Of a stretch of 64,000 nucleotides of DNA, positions 1-11,400 are shown piece by piece. This stretch comes from Chamaecyparis obtusa (taxonomy: Eukaryota > Streptophyta > Pinopsida > Cupressales > Cupressaceae). The DNA is taken from contig BSBK01001157.1 of NCBI GenBank assembly GCA_027943335.1, positions 1-64,000 on the forward strand. The letters run 5' to 3'. Made by a program: the position numbers and the translations under genes. The notes under the pieces were generated by a model. It did no database searches, was not told the DNA's origin, and worked only from the letters and a program-made list of their open reading frames with translations. The number at the start of each line of letters is the position of its first letter. Positions within the stretch are counted from its first letter, which is position 1.

Positions 1-1002
1 GTTCCTCAAACCAACCATACTCTTCAGCACTGTTACTTATTATATATAAACCGATTTTGAAATACACATAGAAGGAAGCTTAGAGATATATATAAATATA
101 TATACACATGCACCAGTATATATATATTTATATATATCATTATAAATATCTGAAAGTATGAGTCATCAAATTATAAAGGAAGTAAACATTTGTCTTTGTC
201 TCTTGCTACTGGATTCACATCTGCAAAGGTAATGATCCAGATCTTGAATTACTCATTTAAAGAGAGTCATAGCTTTATTTGTTAAACCAAACAGTCCAAG
301 ATTTTATCAATACGCGTAACTTTTGCTAAAAGCTCTGTCTTAATAATAACTTTCCTTTCTGTACTTCTTCCCTCGTTGAACTGTTATCTGGAAGCCAACC
401 TATATTATAATACCTCATTATAACAGAGCTCGACAAGCCTCTTGTAAACATAAGAAATATGCATAAAAAGATATTCATAAAATAAGTTTAAGGGTAATCC
501 TTCATCAAAATTACATTATCTACAACACTATATAGAAATCTGGTGACTAAGCATTCAAATCATCTATAAGGAGAGTCCAGAATAAAAATGACCAGCCATA
601 AGATAGGCAAGGTTACAACTCTACTGTTATTCCCTGTTATTCCATATATAGTTCAGAGCAGAGTAGAAATCAATAGATTCTTTACGCCTACCATAGAGAT
701 CATTAGAGATCTATAGCCATCTTAATACCCAAAACCAGTAAAGTTTAAAACATTATAAGATCTATATTTAACATACTGTAACTTTAATCCTTACTACAAA
801 TAGTTTTTAGATTTACAGACATATTTACAGGAGTACCAAAAAAAACCTACCATCTTTACCTATCCTGAATATGAAAAGTCTTTTAATATACAAATACTAT
901 TAACATATATATTCAAAACGACTTAGACCTATACAACCTACACCTATATACAGGATCTACAAGGCATGTCTTAAGAACCTAAGCATCTTGGAGCTAAAGC
1001 TA
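1..1002. other. AT-rich non-coding stretch, no gene seen
   Basis: I see no coding frame of note, no RNA gene and no recognisable transposon end. Short TA-rich runs occur near positions 75-140. It is probably old repeat-derived DNA. Confidence 0.5.
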
Positions 1003-1725
1003 TTACCGGTCGAGATTCCTTTGAACAGTCGAGTAGTTCCAAGCTTTATCCCCTTTGACCATAACCACAATGCATTCGACTTCTTCCATGTCTGTCTTAT
1101 GCCTTCTAATGCACCTAGGTATCTCAGGTGCCATTATGTGTAGATTTGGTGGAGCTATATTATCAATGTCTGCTGGAATGTTAAATCCTTCCAGCCTCCA
1201 ATACTTTAGAAGACAGCTGGTATCCATAGTTTCCTCCAGAACTTCCTTATAAAGGAAGTCTAAGTTTCTTTCCATTTTTGGCCAATGGAGATCGAAGCTC
1301 TCTTCATCCTTGAATGAGAGCATAGCTATTCTTTGAGACTGAGGAATATTGTCTAACTCATCCATCTCTGTCTACATTGTAATTTCTAGATAAGGTATTG
1401 TTAAGTTATGATCGACACAATGCGCCATTTTAACAAGTCTTCCTAGATGATCCTTAACAAAAACCTCTCTCGCTACCTTGATAATGTCCTCTTTGCTCTT
1501 ACCAACAAAGATGGAGAGGGAAATAAATTGACCTATCACTCCTCCATTTGTTCTGTATGAATACAGATTGTTGAAGAAGCAGTCTCCTATGGATTTTTCC
1601 ACTGCCCTTCTCGTCGAATCTGGCAGAGGGTTAAGGATTTGATTCCACCTCTCTGGAGAAATGCCCCCCCTAAAAGCCATTGCCCAATCACTCTTTATAT
1701 AAAAGGTGTTGAGTCTGCTCTCCAT
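1003..1725 (-). pseudogene. Unrecognised 240-codon ORF with one internal stop
   Basis: Two minus-strand open frames (1725-1372 and 1365-1003) are in the same frame and separated by a single TAG stop, so they read as one protein of about 240 residues starting at the ATG at 1725-1723. The product is soluble-looking, with no signal peptide or membrane segment. It contains a tryptophan-rich first half (motif SDWAMAF near residue 12) and a charged second half. I do not recognise the family. The gene sits next to a possible Penelope-type relic and a truncated LTR, so a transposon origin is likely. The lone stop suggests recent decay or a read-through design. An ordinary host pseudogene is the alternative. 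Confidence 0.45.
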
Positions 1726-2067
1726 TATGTCTCCTAAGAGTTGCTATTCATTGCATCCTTTTATAAGCAAAGATTGGTCGATCATTCTGGAAGATACCAG
1801 ATGTTTCCTTCTGTATATTAGAGAACTATATATATATATATTCTTCTCATTTTAATTTTTATTTGCTCTATTATCATTTTCTTTTTATTTTCATTTTATT
1901 GGGAGAGTTTTTCCCCCCTTTTAATTTTTAATTTTTATTAGGTGTAGGTCTTGTCACTGTGGATCTCCATGCACTTGTCTTCTCTCTCCCCTCTTCATCT
2001 CTCACTCCTCTTCTTTTTATTGTCTGCTAGATCTGCAACTTATCATATTATGTTCTTTTCTCTCTAG

Positions 2068-2110
2068 CATCCTGATGATGGATCATGCAGTATGATCCGA
2101 AACGTTGATG
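2068..2110 (+). ncRNA. Hammerhead-ribozyme-like motif
   Basis: The core CTGATGA (2072-2078) and GAAAC (2099-2103) flank a perfect 7-bp stem II (2080-2086 with 2092-2098, five-base loop). A 4-bp stem I forms between CATC (2068-2071) and GATG (2107-2110). Stem III would be the palindrome ACGT at 2102-2105, which has no loop and so could only pair between two molecules. One extra T (2079) lies between the core and stem II, which is not canonical. Minimal hammerheads with very short stem III are known from Penelope-like retroelements, which have been reported in conifers. Activity and family membership are inferred. Confidence 0.5.
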
Positions 2111-2158
2111 GAAAAAAAATTCTACACAATCGAATCCAGAAACTGATACAAACAACAA

Positions 2159-2369
2159 TACATCTATCTAGTGGGTTTGACTCCCACCAAGGTTTTTCTC
2201 TTAACCAGGTTTCCCCATGAACAAATTAGGTGTTTTATGTTATATGTTGTGGATCTCATATTTTTGTTTATCTTTTAGATTATTAATTGGTTTAAAGATT
2301 TAATTGTTAGTGTACAATGGATTCACCCCCCCTCCTCTCAGTTGTGCTTTCCTCCTTTTGGGTCTAATA
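2159..2369 (+). repeat. Copia-A 5' LTR, 3'-terminal remnant
   Basis: The segment matches the end of the 3' LTR (from about 8962 to 9190) at most positions, including the shared stretch ATCTAGTGGGTTTGACTCCC. It ends in TCTAATA, a mutated form of CTAACA, just before the primer-binding site. Confidence 0.85.
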
Positions 2370-2370
2370 A

Positions 2371-2383
2371 TTGGCATTAGAGC
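2371..2383 (+). promoter_or_regulatory. Copia-A primer-binding site
   Basis: TTGGCATTAGAGC is a diverged form of the TGGTATCAGAGC site that pairs with initiator Met tRNA and primes minus-strand DNA synthesis. It lies directly after the LTR remnant. Confidence 0.8.
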
Positions 2384-2444
2384 TAAGTCCTTTTGAAGAA
2401 GCTTAATTTCTTGAAGGATATCCATCATGGAAAGCATACAGAAA

Positions 2445-2940
2445 TGTTAGGATCGAGAAACACTGGGGGGGGGGGGGGGGTGAACCAATGTTGCAACACT
2501 TTTAACTAATCTCAACCATTTGAAACTTAACCATTAAATAGCTGAAATAATAAGAACATACACACAAATCAAATAACTCATAACGCCATGATTTGTTGTT
2601 GAGGAACCCTAGCCAAGTGAAAACCCTGGTGAGGATGGTATCCGCAAATTATGCACTAAGAGTATAATTTCCCTATTAGGAGCTAAATATTACATTTAGC
2701 ACAAATCCCTATTAAATGATAAAACATGTTAGGGGTGATACAATGGAGCTCACTTCTCTACAGGGATATCTTGTCTATATTACAAAAGAAGTTATACAAT
2801 AGAAAAAGTTAATCATAGTAGCATTTGTTATGTTGAATTAGTTCTAGTTGAAGCTTGCAACAATAATAATAGAATCTCCACTTATTCTAGCATTGTCCAT
2901 ACATACATAACCATCACACCTTTTTCACTAGCCTAAAAGG

Positions 2941-2987
<47 letters not shown>

Positions 2988-3498
2988 CCGATCAACTTTA
3001 TTTCTTAGTCGGCTCACTAATTCTTCACAAAAAGTTTATCCATACTTAGCCCATAATAAGATAAACAACACGAAACCATTCATCCACCAAGATAGGTGAG
3101 GACCTATCATAAATCGTAAACTAGATCAACAAAATAACCTATGTTAAGTCTCCAAACGTCGTGTCCACTCATATGCCCTATTTTCACTATTTAATTTACT
3201 TGCATGACTTCGTCAACCTATAACTTTCTCCAGATGCAACCAATAATCTCTCAACCATGATAGAAGTTGTAATACATCTCATATATCATATATTTGAGTT
3301 CACATGCCATCATGATTAGTATCATGTACTCGCCAACCAAAAAAAATCAAATGTGCACTATGAAATGACTTTATACTTAGGCATTTTTTAATTAATTGAT
3401 AACCCAAAACATATCTCCATTCCAAGTGACCTTACCAGAGGAGTGTGTTTCCATTAATGAAAACATAAGCATAATCATATACTGCACACTTTCCAACA
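2445..3498 (-). mobile_element. Solo LTR with AGAAA target duplication
   Basis: A 1,054-bp segment begins TGTTAGG and ends CCAACA, and is bounded by AGAAA at 2440-2444 and 3499-3503. Removing it joins the leader of Copia-A directly to the start of gag. The poly-G run near 2465-2480 mirrors the C-rich end of the Copia-A LTR in reverse complement, so this is a related Copia LTR in minus orientation. It has no internal coding region, as expected after LTR-LTR recombination. Confidence 0.85.
2942..2987. repeat. (CA)n microsatellite
   Basis: A perfect CA dinucleotide run of about 44 bases lies inside the solo LTR. Confidence 0.95.
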
Positions 3499-3503
3499 AG
3501 AAA

Positions 3504-4473
3504 GCCCTAAATTTGATGGAACTAAATATTTGATATTGAAGGATTAGATGAGTACTTATCTGATATGCATGGGAGATGAATATTGGGATATTATAGAGAA
3601 GCCTTACAACATTCGTAATGACTTGTCTCAAGCTACTGCTGATGAAAATAAGACATTCAAGGAGAACATGATAGCAAGGGAAGCTTTGATAGTGCCTTGT
3701 CAAATACAAAATATTCTCACATATATGGGTTGAGGACAATGCATGAGGTATGAACTAGATTGGAAACTATTTATGAAGGTGACAAGTATGTTAAGAAAGC
3801 TAAGTTATAGGGTCTTAAAGGGAAGTATGAAGATATGGAGATGATTAAAATCGAAACTGTCTCATCTTATATGTAGAGAGTAAATGATCTATTTTGTTTA
3901 ATCAAATGTGTTGGTGGTACCTTGAGTGATGATGAAGTTGTAAGAATTTTTTTGAGATCCTTTCCCATGTGTTATGGTGAGAAGGTTATAGATATTGAGG
4001 AATTGAGAACTATAAGAGATATTTCAAGAGAAGCTTTGACTAGTAGACTTTGTGCCTATGAGATAAATACTCTTGTTATGGAACTTTTGAAGGTTAAAAC
4101 TGCATTCAAAGCTAGTGTGACTAAGCATGATAAGGGAGAGAGTTACCCTAAAGACAACTTCAACCACCATGTTACACAATGGGAAGAGATCATGGAAGAG
4201 GAAAGGAAGATAGATAAAATTGAAGCCTTAGTTGAAAAAATACTACCTAAGGGCTCTGATAAGTATGAAGGAAAGTTGTCTTTGAAATGCTTTAACTGTA
4301 ATAAGATTGGGCACATTGCATCTAGATGTCCTAATAAAGTTTCTAAGGAACCTACGATCACATCTAATAAATTTCACCCTAAGGGTCATAAACATTTTTA
4401 TGCTAAAGAAGGTGTGACTGATGATGAATCTAGTGCCAGTGAAGAAGAAATAATGTTTATTGCTATTAAATAA
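3504..4473 (+). pseudogene. Copia-A gag (decayed)
   Basis: This is the nucleocapsid/gag part of a Copia polyprotein. The first part reads in several frames with stops and includes motifs typical of Copia gag (FDGT, then MGDEYWDI near 3567-3590). The part at 3922-4473 is open for 183 codons. It includes the gag motif IEELRTIRDISREAL and ends with a zinc knuckle of CX2CX4HX4C form at 4290-4331 (CFNC...GHIASRC), which binds RNA during packaging. Stops at 3730 and 3810 and the lack of one continuous frame show it cannot make full-length gag. Confidence 0.88.
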
Positions 4474-5690
4474 GTTAATCATAAAGAAGAGAAAGCTTTG
4501 GTTTCACATGTTGATAAAAGAAATGAATGAGTCATTGATAGTGGATGTTCACATCACATGACTGGTGACAAAAATAAGTTTGTGAAGCTTGAAGATTATG
4601 ATGGTGCTGTTGTTATATTTGGTAATAACAATCCCTATTTGATTAAGGAAAAAAGGATCTATCACTCTTGATGGTAAGAATAATACTAATGATGTATTGT
4701 ATGTTTAAGGTTTAAGACATAACTTGTTGAGTGTTGGAAAACTATTGGATAAGGGATACCAATTGGAACTCATGGAAGGAATGTGAAAAATCATTGGAAG
4801 CACTAGAAATATAATTGCATCTGGTACCCAGACTGCAAGTAATTTATTTCATTTGAAAACTATTGAGAATAAGTGCTTGGTTGCTAAGATTGTTGACAAT
4901 TGGTTGTGGCATAGAAGATTTTTTCACGTTAACTTTAATAATATGGTGAAGGTTGGCACTACTAATGATGTAAGAGATTTGCCTAAGCTGATGAAGCCTA
5001 ACAATATGTGCAAATAATGTCAATTGGGTAAAAAGACTAGATCTACTTTTAAGAAATAAAATATATTCTTTAGATGGATTTCTAGATTTGGTACATACAA
5101 ACTTGTGTGGTTTCAATAAGACAAGAATATATTATGGTGATATATACTTTATGCTATTTATTGATGACTATTCAAGGATGATATGGGTTGCATTTTTAAA
5201 AGAGAAAGCAGAAGTCTTTCAAAAAATTTAAATATTCAAGGTGATGGTTGAGACAAAATCTAGAGAGAGATTGAAATGCTTAAGATCAAACAGAGGTGGA
5301 GAATTCACATTTGGTGAGTTTTATGCTTTTTGTGAAGAACATTGGATAAAGAGGAAGACTTCTACTCCATGAACCCTAGAACAAAATGGTTTTATAGAGC
5401 AAATGAATAGAACTATTCTAGACACAACTAGAACCATAATGATTAAAGGAAATGTTCCAAAAATCTACTAGAGAGAAGTAAGCACCATAGTATACACTTT
5501 GAACCAAGTACAGATAAAGAAAGGAACTAGTAAGACTCATTGTAAACTTTGGTATGGTCATGTTCCTATAGTGAAGTATTTTAGAATTTTTGGAAGCAAG
5601 TGTTATATTAAGAGAGATGAGGATATTGGAAAGTTTGATCCTAGAAGTAATGAAGGGATATTATTAGATATTATACTAAAATAAAAGTGT
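4474..5690 (+). pseudogene. Copia-A protease and integrase (decayed)
   Basis: The aspartic protease active site IDSGCSHHMTG is visible around 4535-4565. The Trp expected just before it is a TGA stop. A GAG-pre-integrase region follows (about 4850-5060), and then integrase core sequence with RSNRGGEF near 5285 and an EQNGFIEQMNRT motif near 5380-5415, where the conserved Glu has been kept. Several stops interrupt it. The open piece at 5499-5684 corresponds to the integrase C-terminal side (GSKCYIKRDE). The enzyme set would mature the polyprotein and insert the DNA copy, but this copy is inactive. Confidence 0.85.
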
Positions 5691-7298
5691 ATAAATATTA
5701 TAACTATAGACTGAAGAAGATTGTTGAAAGTGAAAATGAAAAAGTTGATGAGAATGTGTAGAGATTAGAAAGAACTTGCGAGTATGACATAGCTAAAGAG
5801 GACAATCAAATTATGGAAGTGCAAAATAAGAATTAGAATGGTTTCGAAGAACAAGGTGAACCTATGGAAAATGTGGAGGATATTGATACCGAAGGATTTA
5901 CTACAAATCTTACTCCAAAGATTCCATGGTATGTAAGGATTAATCATTCTGAAAATGCTATTATTGGTGATAAGAATAGAGGTGTTTAAACAAGAGGAAG
6001 AATTGTGAGAGAGGAAACATGTTTGATATCTAAAATTGAGCCTAAAGATGTAAATAAAGCATGTAATGATGAAAGTTGGGTGAGAAAGATGAAATACGAG
6101 CTTGATCAGATTGAGAAAAATAAGACTTGGATTCTTGTTCTGATACCTATGGAAAATAATGTGATCAGAACTAAATGTGTATTCAGAAACAAGTTGAATG
6201 AAAGTGGTAAGGTGGTTTAGAACAAAGAAAGACTTGTATGCAAAGGGTATTATCAAATGGAAGGTATTGATTTTATCAAGACCTTTTACCCTGTAGTTAG
6301 TCTTGAATATGTTAGATGACTTATTGCATATGCAACTTACATAAAATTTAGAGTATATCAAATGGATGTTAAGTCTGCATTCTTGAATGGTTAGTTAGAG
6401 GAAGATGTTTACTTTGAGAAGCTTGATAGATTTCCACTAACCGAGGAAGGAGACATGGTTTGTAAATTAAAGAAAACATTGTATGGATTGAGGCAAGCTC
6501 CTAGAGCCTGGTATGTCGGATTGGACAAATACCTGACAAAGATTGGATTTAGTAAAGGTACTGGTTATGGTAACTTATATTTCAAAATAGTTGATGATAA
6601 TATCTTGATCGTTGAAGTCTTTTGTTGATGATATCATATTTGGTGGTAATGATGAATTAAGTAGAGGATTTTAGCATGAAATACAAAAATAATGTGTGAT
6701 GTCTATGATAGGTGAGATGAAATTCTTTCTTGGATTACAAATTACATAGTTGGATAATAGAATTTTTATTACACAGTCCAAGTATGTTAGAGAATTGTTG
6801 AAGAAATTTGGTATGGAAGATTCAAAACCGGTAGGGACTCGTATGCTTACTAGTTGCAAATTGACTAAGGATGATGAAACCCCTTGTGCAAATCAGACAA
6901 GATATAGATCAATGATTAGAGGGTTGCAATATCTAACTCATACTAGACCAAACATATCAAATGTAGTTGGAATTGTTTTGAGATTTCAAGTAGAACCGAA
7001 GGAATCACATATGATTGTTGTCAAGAGAATTTTTAGATACTTGAAGGGTATAGTTGAATACAAACAATGGTATGGAAAAGATGATGATTTTAGTTTGAGT
7101 GCATATATTGATGTTGATTGGGTAGGTAATATGGATGATAGGAAAAGTACAAGTGGTTGTGCATTCTTTTTGGGTAAGAGACTAACTTGGACTAGTAAGA
7201 AACATGATTGTATCTCTCAATCTACTGCTAAAGTTGAGTATGTTGATTCTACTATAAATTGTAATCAAGTTGTTTGGATGAAGAAAATGTTAGAGTAA
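5691..7298 (+). pseudogene. Copia-A reverse transcriptase and RNase H (decayed)
   Basis: RT motifs are readable across frames: MDVKSAFLNG near 6363-6392 (one catalytic Asp), YGLRQAPRAWY near 6482-6513, and VDDIIFGG near 6624-6647, where the catalytic Asp pair is intact. An open frame at 6750-7298 (182 codons) covers the RT connection and RNase H, with the HTRPNIS block near residue 63, DVDWVGN near residue 122, RKSTSGCAF and the terminal QVVWMKKML. Stops and a frameshift between 6220 and 6750 break the enzyme. Confidence 0.88.
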
Positions 7299-7978
7299 AG
7301 TATTATTTATATTAATTAACTTTACTCCCTTCTTAAGATGTCAACTCTTTTGCTTTAGTTGTTTATATTTAAACACTCATGTACTAGTTGTTTTAAATAT
7401 AAACTTGCATGCATTAGTCTTGTAATAATTTAACTAATTATTACATGCACTAGGGTTTGCCTTTCAAGGCTTTCGATCTCCTTTATAAGGATGATCCATT
7501 GTATATTTTATTCATTCATTATTTGAGGATATTTTCTTCTTCATATTTTTGAGTCAAACCCTTGCCCTCTTCTTGTCTCTACTTCCTTGTAATAGGTTTT
7601 TGTATGCAGGTGATCTTCGGGTTTTGTGGATTTGTATTGCTCAAATCCTACAAATTTTTTTGAAGGATTTAAGGATAAACATTGATGAAATTATTTTTAT
7701 TTATTGTGAGAAGTTGATGTATACCTTTTGAGGTGAGTTTAGTTATTTTTTGTCTTTGGCCCTTTTTCATTAATGTCAAAGGGGAAGAGGTTGTGTGAGG
7801 AACATAGAAATCAAGAAAAGTTTGTGTTAGGAAGAGATTATGTTGAGAGGTTTGAAACTAGATATTCAGAGTGATTAGATGGATATATTTTCAAAGTGAT
7901 CAGGTCGATATATTGATGTCTTTGTGCATTGATCATTTTTTCACTTCATATGTTGCCATCAATGCCAAAGGGGGAGAC
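7299..7978 (+). other. Copia-A 3' untranslated region and polypurine tract
   Basis: This is non-coding sequence between RNase H and the 3' LTR. It ends with the purine tract AAAGGGGGAGA at about 7967-7977, the plus-strand primer for reverse transcription, immediately before the TGTTGAAC start of the LTR. Confidence 0.75.
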
Positions 7979-9190
7979 TGTTGAACATATCAGAGATTTT
8001 TTATTAGACCTTGTTTATATGTGCTAACATTAGTATTTTGTAATTGATGTCAACATACTATTACTATTGTAGACAGTGTGTTTGGTTTGTTCAGAGAAGA
8101 TAATTTCTTTTGTTCAGGTGATTTGTTGAAGATATTTTACTACTATTCTGGTTGGTGTTTCATATATGTTTGTATTTGATTCTAGTCAACTTACAAAGGA
8201 TCACATGATAGATTGAGTGAGTTATGATTGATATATCATTTGAATGTATTTCAATATTCTCATGTTTTGAGGTTGACTTTTTACTTCGATAAAGATCGAT
8301 ATGGTTGACTGAGTTGATGCAAAGGTTCAAAAATCTATTCTTGCTTCTTGCTAGTATTCTTGGATCGTGGTATGACCGTGTTGATGGTTCACATTGATCG
8401 CATTTGGTGATTTTTTAGCATGTTGGTATTTCTTCATTTAGGTCCTAGTTGACTTGGTGAAGTAACGTATTGCAATTCTTGGTGCAGATTTGGCAAAGCT
8501 ATTGCATGTTCGAGGATGATTATTTGGGTCCTATATAAGTATTGTCTAACTTTATTTGGATCACATTATTGTTAGAGAATAATTTTTATATCATTTGTTC
8601 TTATAGGTCTTATCCAACCTTATTTTGGACTACTCATTGTAATATGCATAAATGGGAAATCGTTTGTAATTACAAAGTGTGTATGTAGAAGAAAAGAAGG
8701 GGGATGTTTTGTATTCTATGATTGAGGCATAAATTGTACTTCAATGGAGTTATATTGGTATTGCAGATGTTGTAAGTTGGTTAAGTTATATTGGAAAGTT
8801 CTTCCACCCTTGTGAGTTGTAATTAGAGATTGATTGGTGAACCTAACTAAGGGCCAGATCGTTGTATTGTGAGCAATGATCTCTAAGAAGTGGTCCTATG
8901 AATGCATGTGCATTCAATTTTTGTTTTATTTGCTCTTAATTGGGCAGTAATTTTAACATAGTACATCTATCTAGTGGGTTTGACTCCCATCAAGGTTTTC
9001 CCTTAATTAGGTTTTCTCAAGATCAAATTTGGTATTATGTGTTATGTGTCATGTGTCATGGATCTTGCATTACTTTTTATCTTTCAGGTAATTAATTAGT
9101 TTAAATGGTTTAAAGCTTTAATTTTTAGTGTACAACTGATTCACTCCCCCCCTCCCTCTCAGTTTTTCTTGCCTCCTTTTAGGCCTAACA
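7979..9190 (+). repeat. Copia-A 3' LTR
   Basis: The 1,212-bp LTR begins TGTTGAAC after the polypurine tract and ends GCCTAACA. Its last 230 bp match the 5' LTR remnant. The next five bases are GATAT. No matching target duplication can be sought on the left, because that end is lost. Confidence 0.88.
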
Positions 9191-11400
9191 GATATTATGG
9201 TAGTTAATGGTATGCTCACTTGGAATAATATGAGGTGGGATGATGATGCTATCTTAGAAAGGATTGATAGGTTTCTATTATCTTATTATTGGGTGGGGGA
9301 TAGCTGGACTAACAACTCAAACATCCTTGATTGGAAAGGCTCAAATCATTGGTCGATCAAACTTTCAGCTTCTTTCTTCAAAACCTCTAAAAAATCCTCC
9401 TTTAAATTTTAATATATGTAGCATTGAGATTCTTCTCTTCATGATTCTATATCAGACTAGCGAATCAAAGGAAATCTGACTTTTGGGACAACAATATTCT
9501 CTTTTACCAAGAGGCTTAAGTATGTTACTTGTATATATTAAAAAGATAGAATAGACAATTATTTGGTAATATTTTTAGTGCCAAGATGGTTATCTAATAA
9601 TTCTTAGATAAAAATGCATGCCATATTAGAGATCATGGTTTTTACTAAGGATTTTTTTTTTTCAATTGGAACCATAAGCTTTTAAAGATCTAGAGGAATG
9701 GAAAATTCATGAGGATTTTTTTTGGAAGCAAAAGTCCCGCGTGGATTGGCTACAGGAGGGACATAGAAACACTACTTTTTTCCATAGCATAGTTAAAGAT
9801 AAGAGGTAAGGTAATCTCATTACTTCTCTCAATTCCTCTAAAGGGAACTTGTTGTATTCTTTTAGGACAATATCTAGAGAGATTATTTATTTTTGTTTGA
9901 GCTTGTTTACTAAGGATAACCCTGTGGATAGTGAGGAGGAAGATCTAATATAAGAATTAATCCCTTCACGAGTCACTTATGAGATGGATTATTTTCTAAT
10001 CAAGCTCACCACTTTGGAGGAATTAGAGGGGATCTTGTTTTAGATGAGGAAAGGGAAATCTCTTGGTCATGATGGTTTTCCTATAGAGTTTTATCAAGAT
10101 TTTTGGGATAATATCAAGATGGAACTCTTGAATGTGGTTTTTGAGATTCAAAGAAATAAATAAATGCTAAAAGCTATGAATGATACATTCCATTCTCTTA
10201 TCTCAAAAAAGAGGATTTGATTCTTTGAATCTCTTCAAATTGATAGCCATTTGCAATACTGTCTACACAATTATTTTTAAGTTGATTGTTAATAAGCTCA
10301 AGCCTTGGTTTGACTATTTATTTTATAGGAGTAGGGAGGTTTTGTTCCTAGTAAGAAAATTTTAGACGAGGTTTTGGATGATAGTGAAGTTATTCATTCC
10401 ATGACAATATATAAGGAAAAATCTATGTCAACTAGTCTTTCTTGTTGAAAATTTTGAAGGTCTACGAGTTTGATAGGGAGAGGATTGAATGGGTTATGAG
10501 TTGTGTCACCTCATATTCTTTTGTTTTCCTCATTAAAACTGATGTTTTTGAGCTATTTGGAGATACTATGGGTCTAAACTAAGGGGATCCTCTCCCTCTC
10601 TCTCTATATTTTTATTTTAATGGTTGAATGCCTAAAGAGATTTCTTCTTTAATACTCTTGGGCCTATCCAAAATAGGATTTATAGGGTTATGAAATTCTA
10701 TATTTGTGCTCTTCCTTAGTGTGTCTTTGTATTTGTATTGCTATATGCTCTTTTCCTTGCAGATTCTAGCAGAATATCTTAGATAAGTTTCGTATAAAAG
10801 TTTCTCATTGAAAATATAGGTAGCTTTCTTCTACTAGGAGGGTGTCCCTCTTGAATTTTGTGATTTAGGATCTTTTTCTCTATGGGTATTTTGTGTTGGC
10901 TTCCCCTTCTAGATTCATTCACAAGCTTGAATGGTTGTCCCTAACAATTCTTATGGTTAGTAATTTTCTTTGAAAGAAATAGAGTTTGGTTAAGTAGGAT
11001 TCTATTTGTAAATTGAAATAAGAAGGGGGTCTTGGTCTTGAGTGGACAAGTCTAAGTGGCGAGGCCTTGGAAACTAAAATTCATTGGAGTTGGAATTTTC
11101 ATCAAGACTAGGATTAGGATAGAATCCTCAATTCAAAGTATTTGTGCGGCATTGAGAGTGAGGATTTTCCCCACTATATCCTAGAGTGAAAAGTATTCAT
11201 GTTTTGGTACTCTCAAAAGAAGCCTAAGTTAAATAAGTAGGGGTTATTTTAGATTTGCAACAAATGCTTAGAGGATTTTTTTTGGTTGGACTCTTGGTAC
11301 AGGTTCCCTCCTATATCGTCCTAAAATTCAACACCCATTAATTTGGAAGCTCAAGGACCTATTATGCTCCATTTTAGTGATCTCCTAGAAAATGGATGTA
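9191..11400 (+). mobile_element. Decayed LINE (L1-type non-LTR retrotransposon)
   Basis: The left part (9197-9412) matches the C-terminal end of an apurinic endonuclease domain: LTWNN, ERIDRFLLS and NHWSIKL. Reverse transcriptase follows with GHDGFPIEFYQDFWD near 10055-10110, a block ending KLIVNKLKPW near 10270-10305, and a GLN-stop-GDPLPLSLY version of the GLRQGDPLSP motif near 10570-10600. A C-terminal zinc-finger-like region (FWLDSWYRFPP near 11280-11310) comes next. At least a dozen stops and frameshifts show it is long dead. It abuts the Copia-A 3' LTR, so Copia-A probably inserted in or beside it. The right boundary is approximate. Confidence 0.8.

Larger units (their letters stand above)
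2159..9190 (+). mobile_element. Copia-A: decayed Ty1/Copia LTR retrotransposon
   Basis: A plus-strand Copia element with a truncated 5' LTR (2159-2369), a primer-binding site like initiator Met tRNA (2371-2383), decayed gag-protease-integrase-RT-RNase H, a polypurine tract (about 7967-7977) and a complete 3' LTR (7979-9190). The domain order (integrase before RT) marks Copia. Many in-frame stops and frameshifts show it is dead. The 5' LTR starts abruptly at sequence homologous to 8962 of the 3' LTR, next to the hammerhead-like relic, so its first 80 percent or so has been lost or displaced. A related solo LTR is inserted between the primer site and gag. Confidence 0.9.

Noticed and set aside
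2462..2480. Poly-G run as a G-quadruplex or regulatory site
   Set aside because: It is the normal C/G-rich tract near the end of this LTR family, read on the opposite strand; there is no independent evidence.
5765..6361. 198-codon minus-strand ORF
   Set aside because: It is the antisense shadow of the Copia-A integrase to RT coding region.
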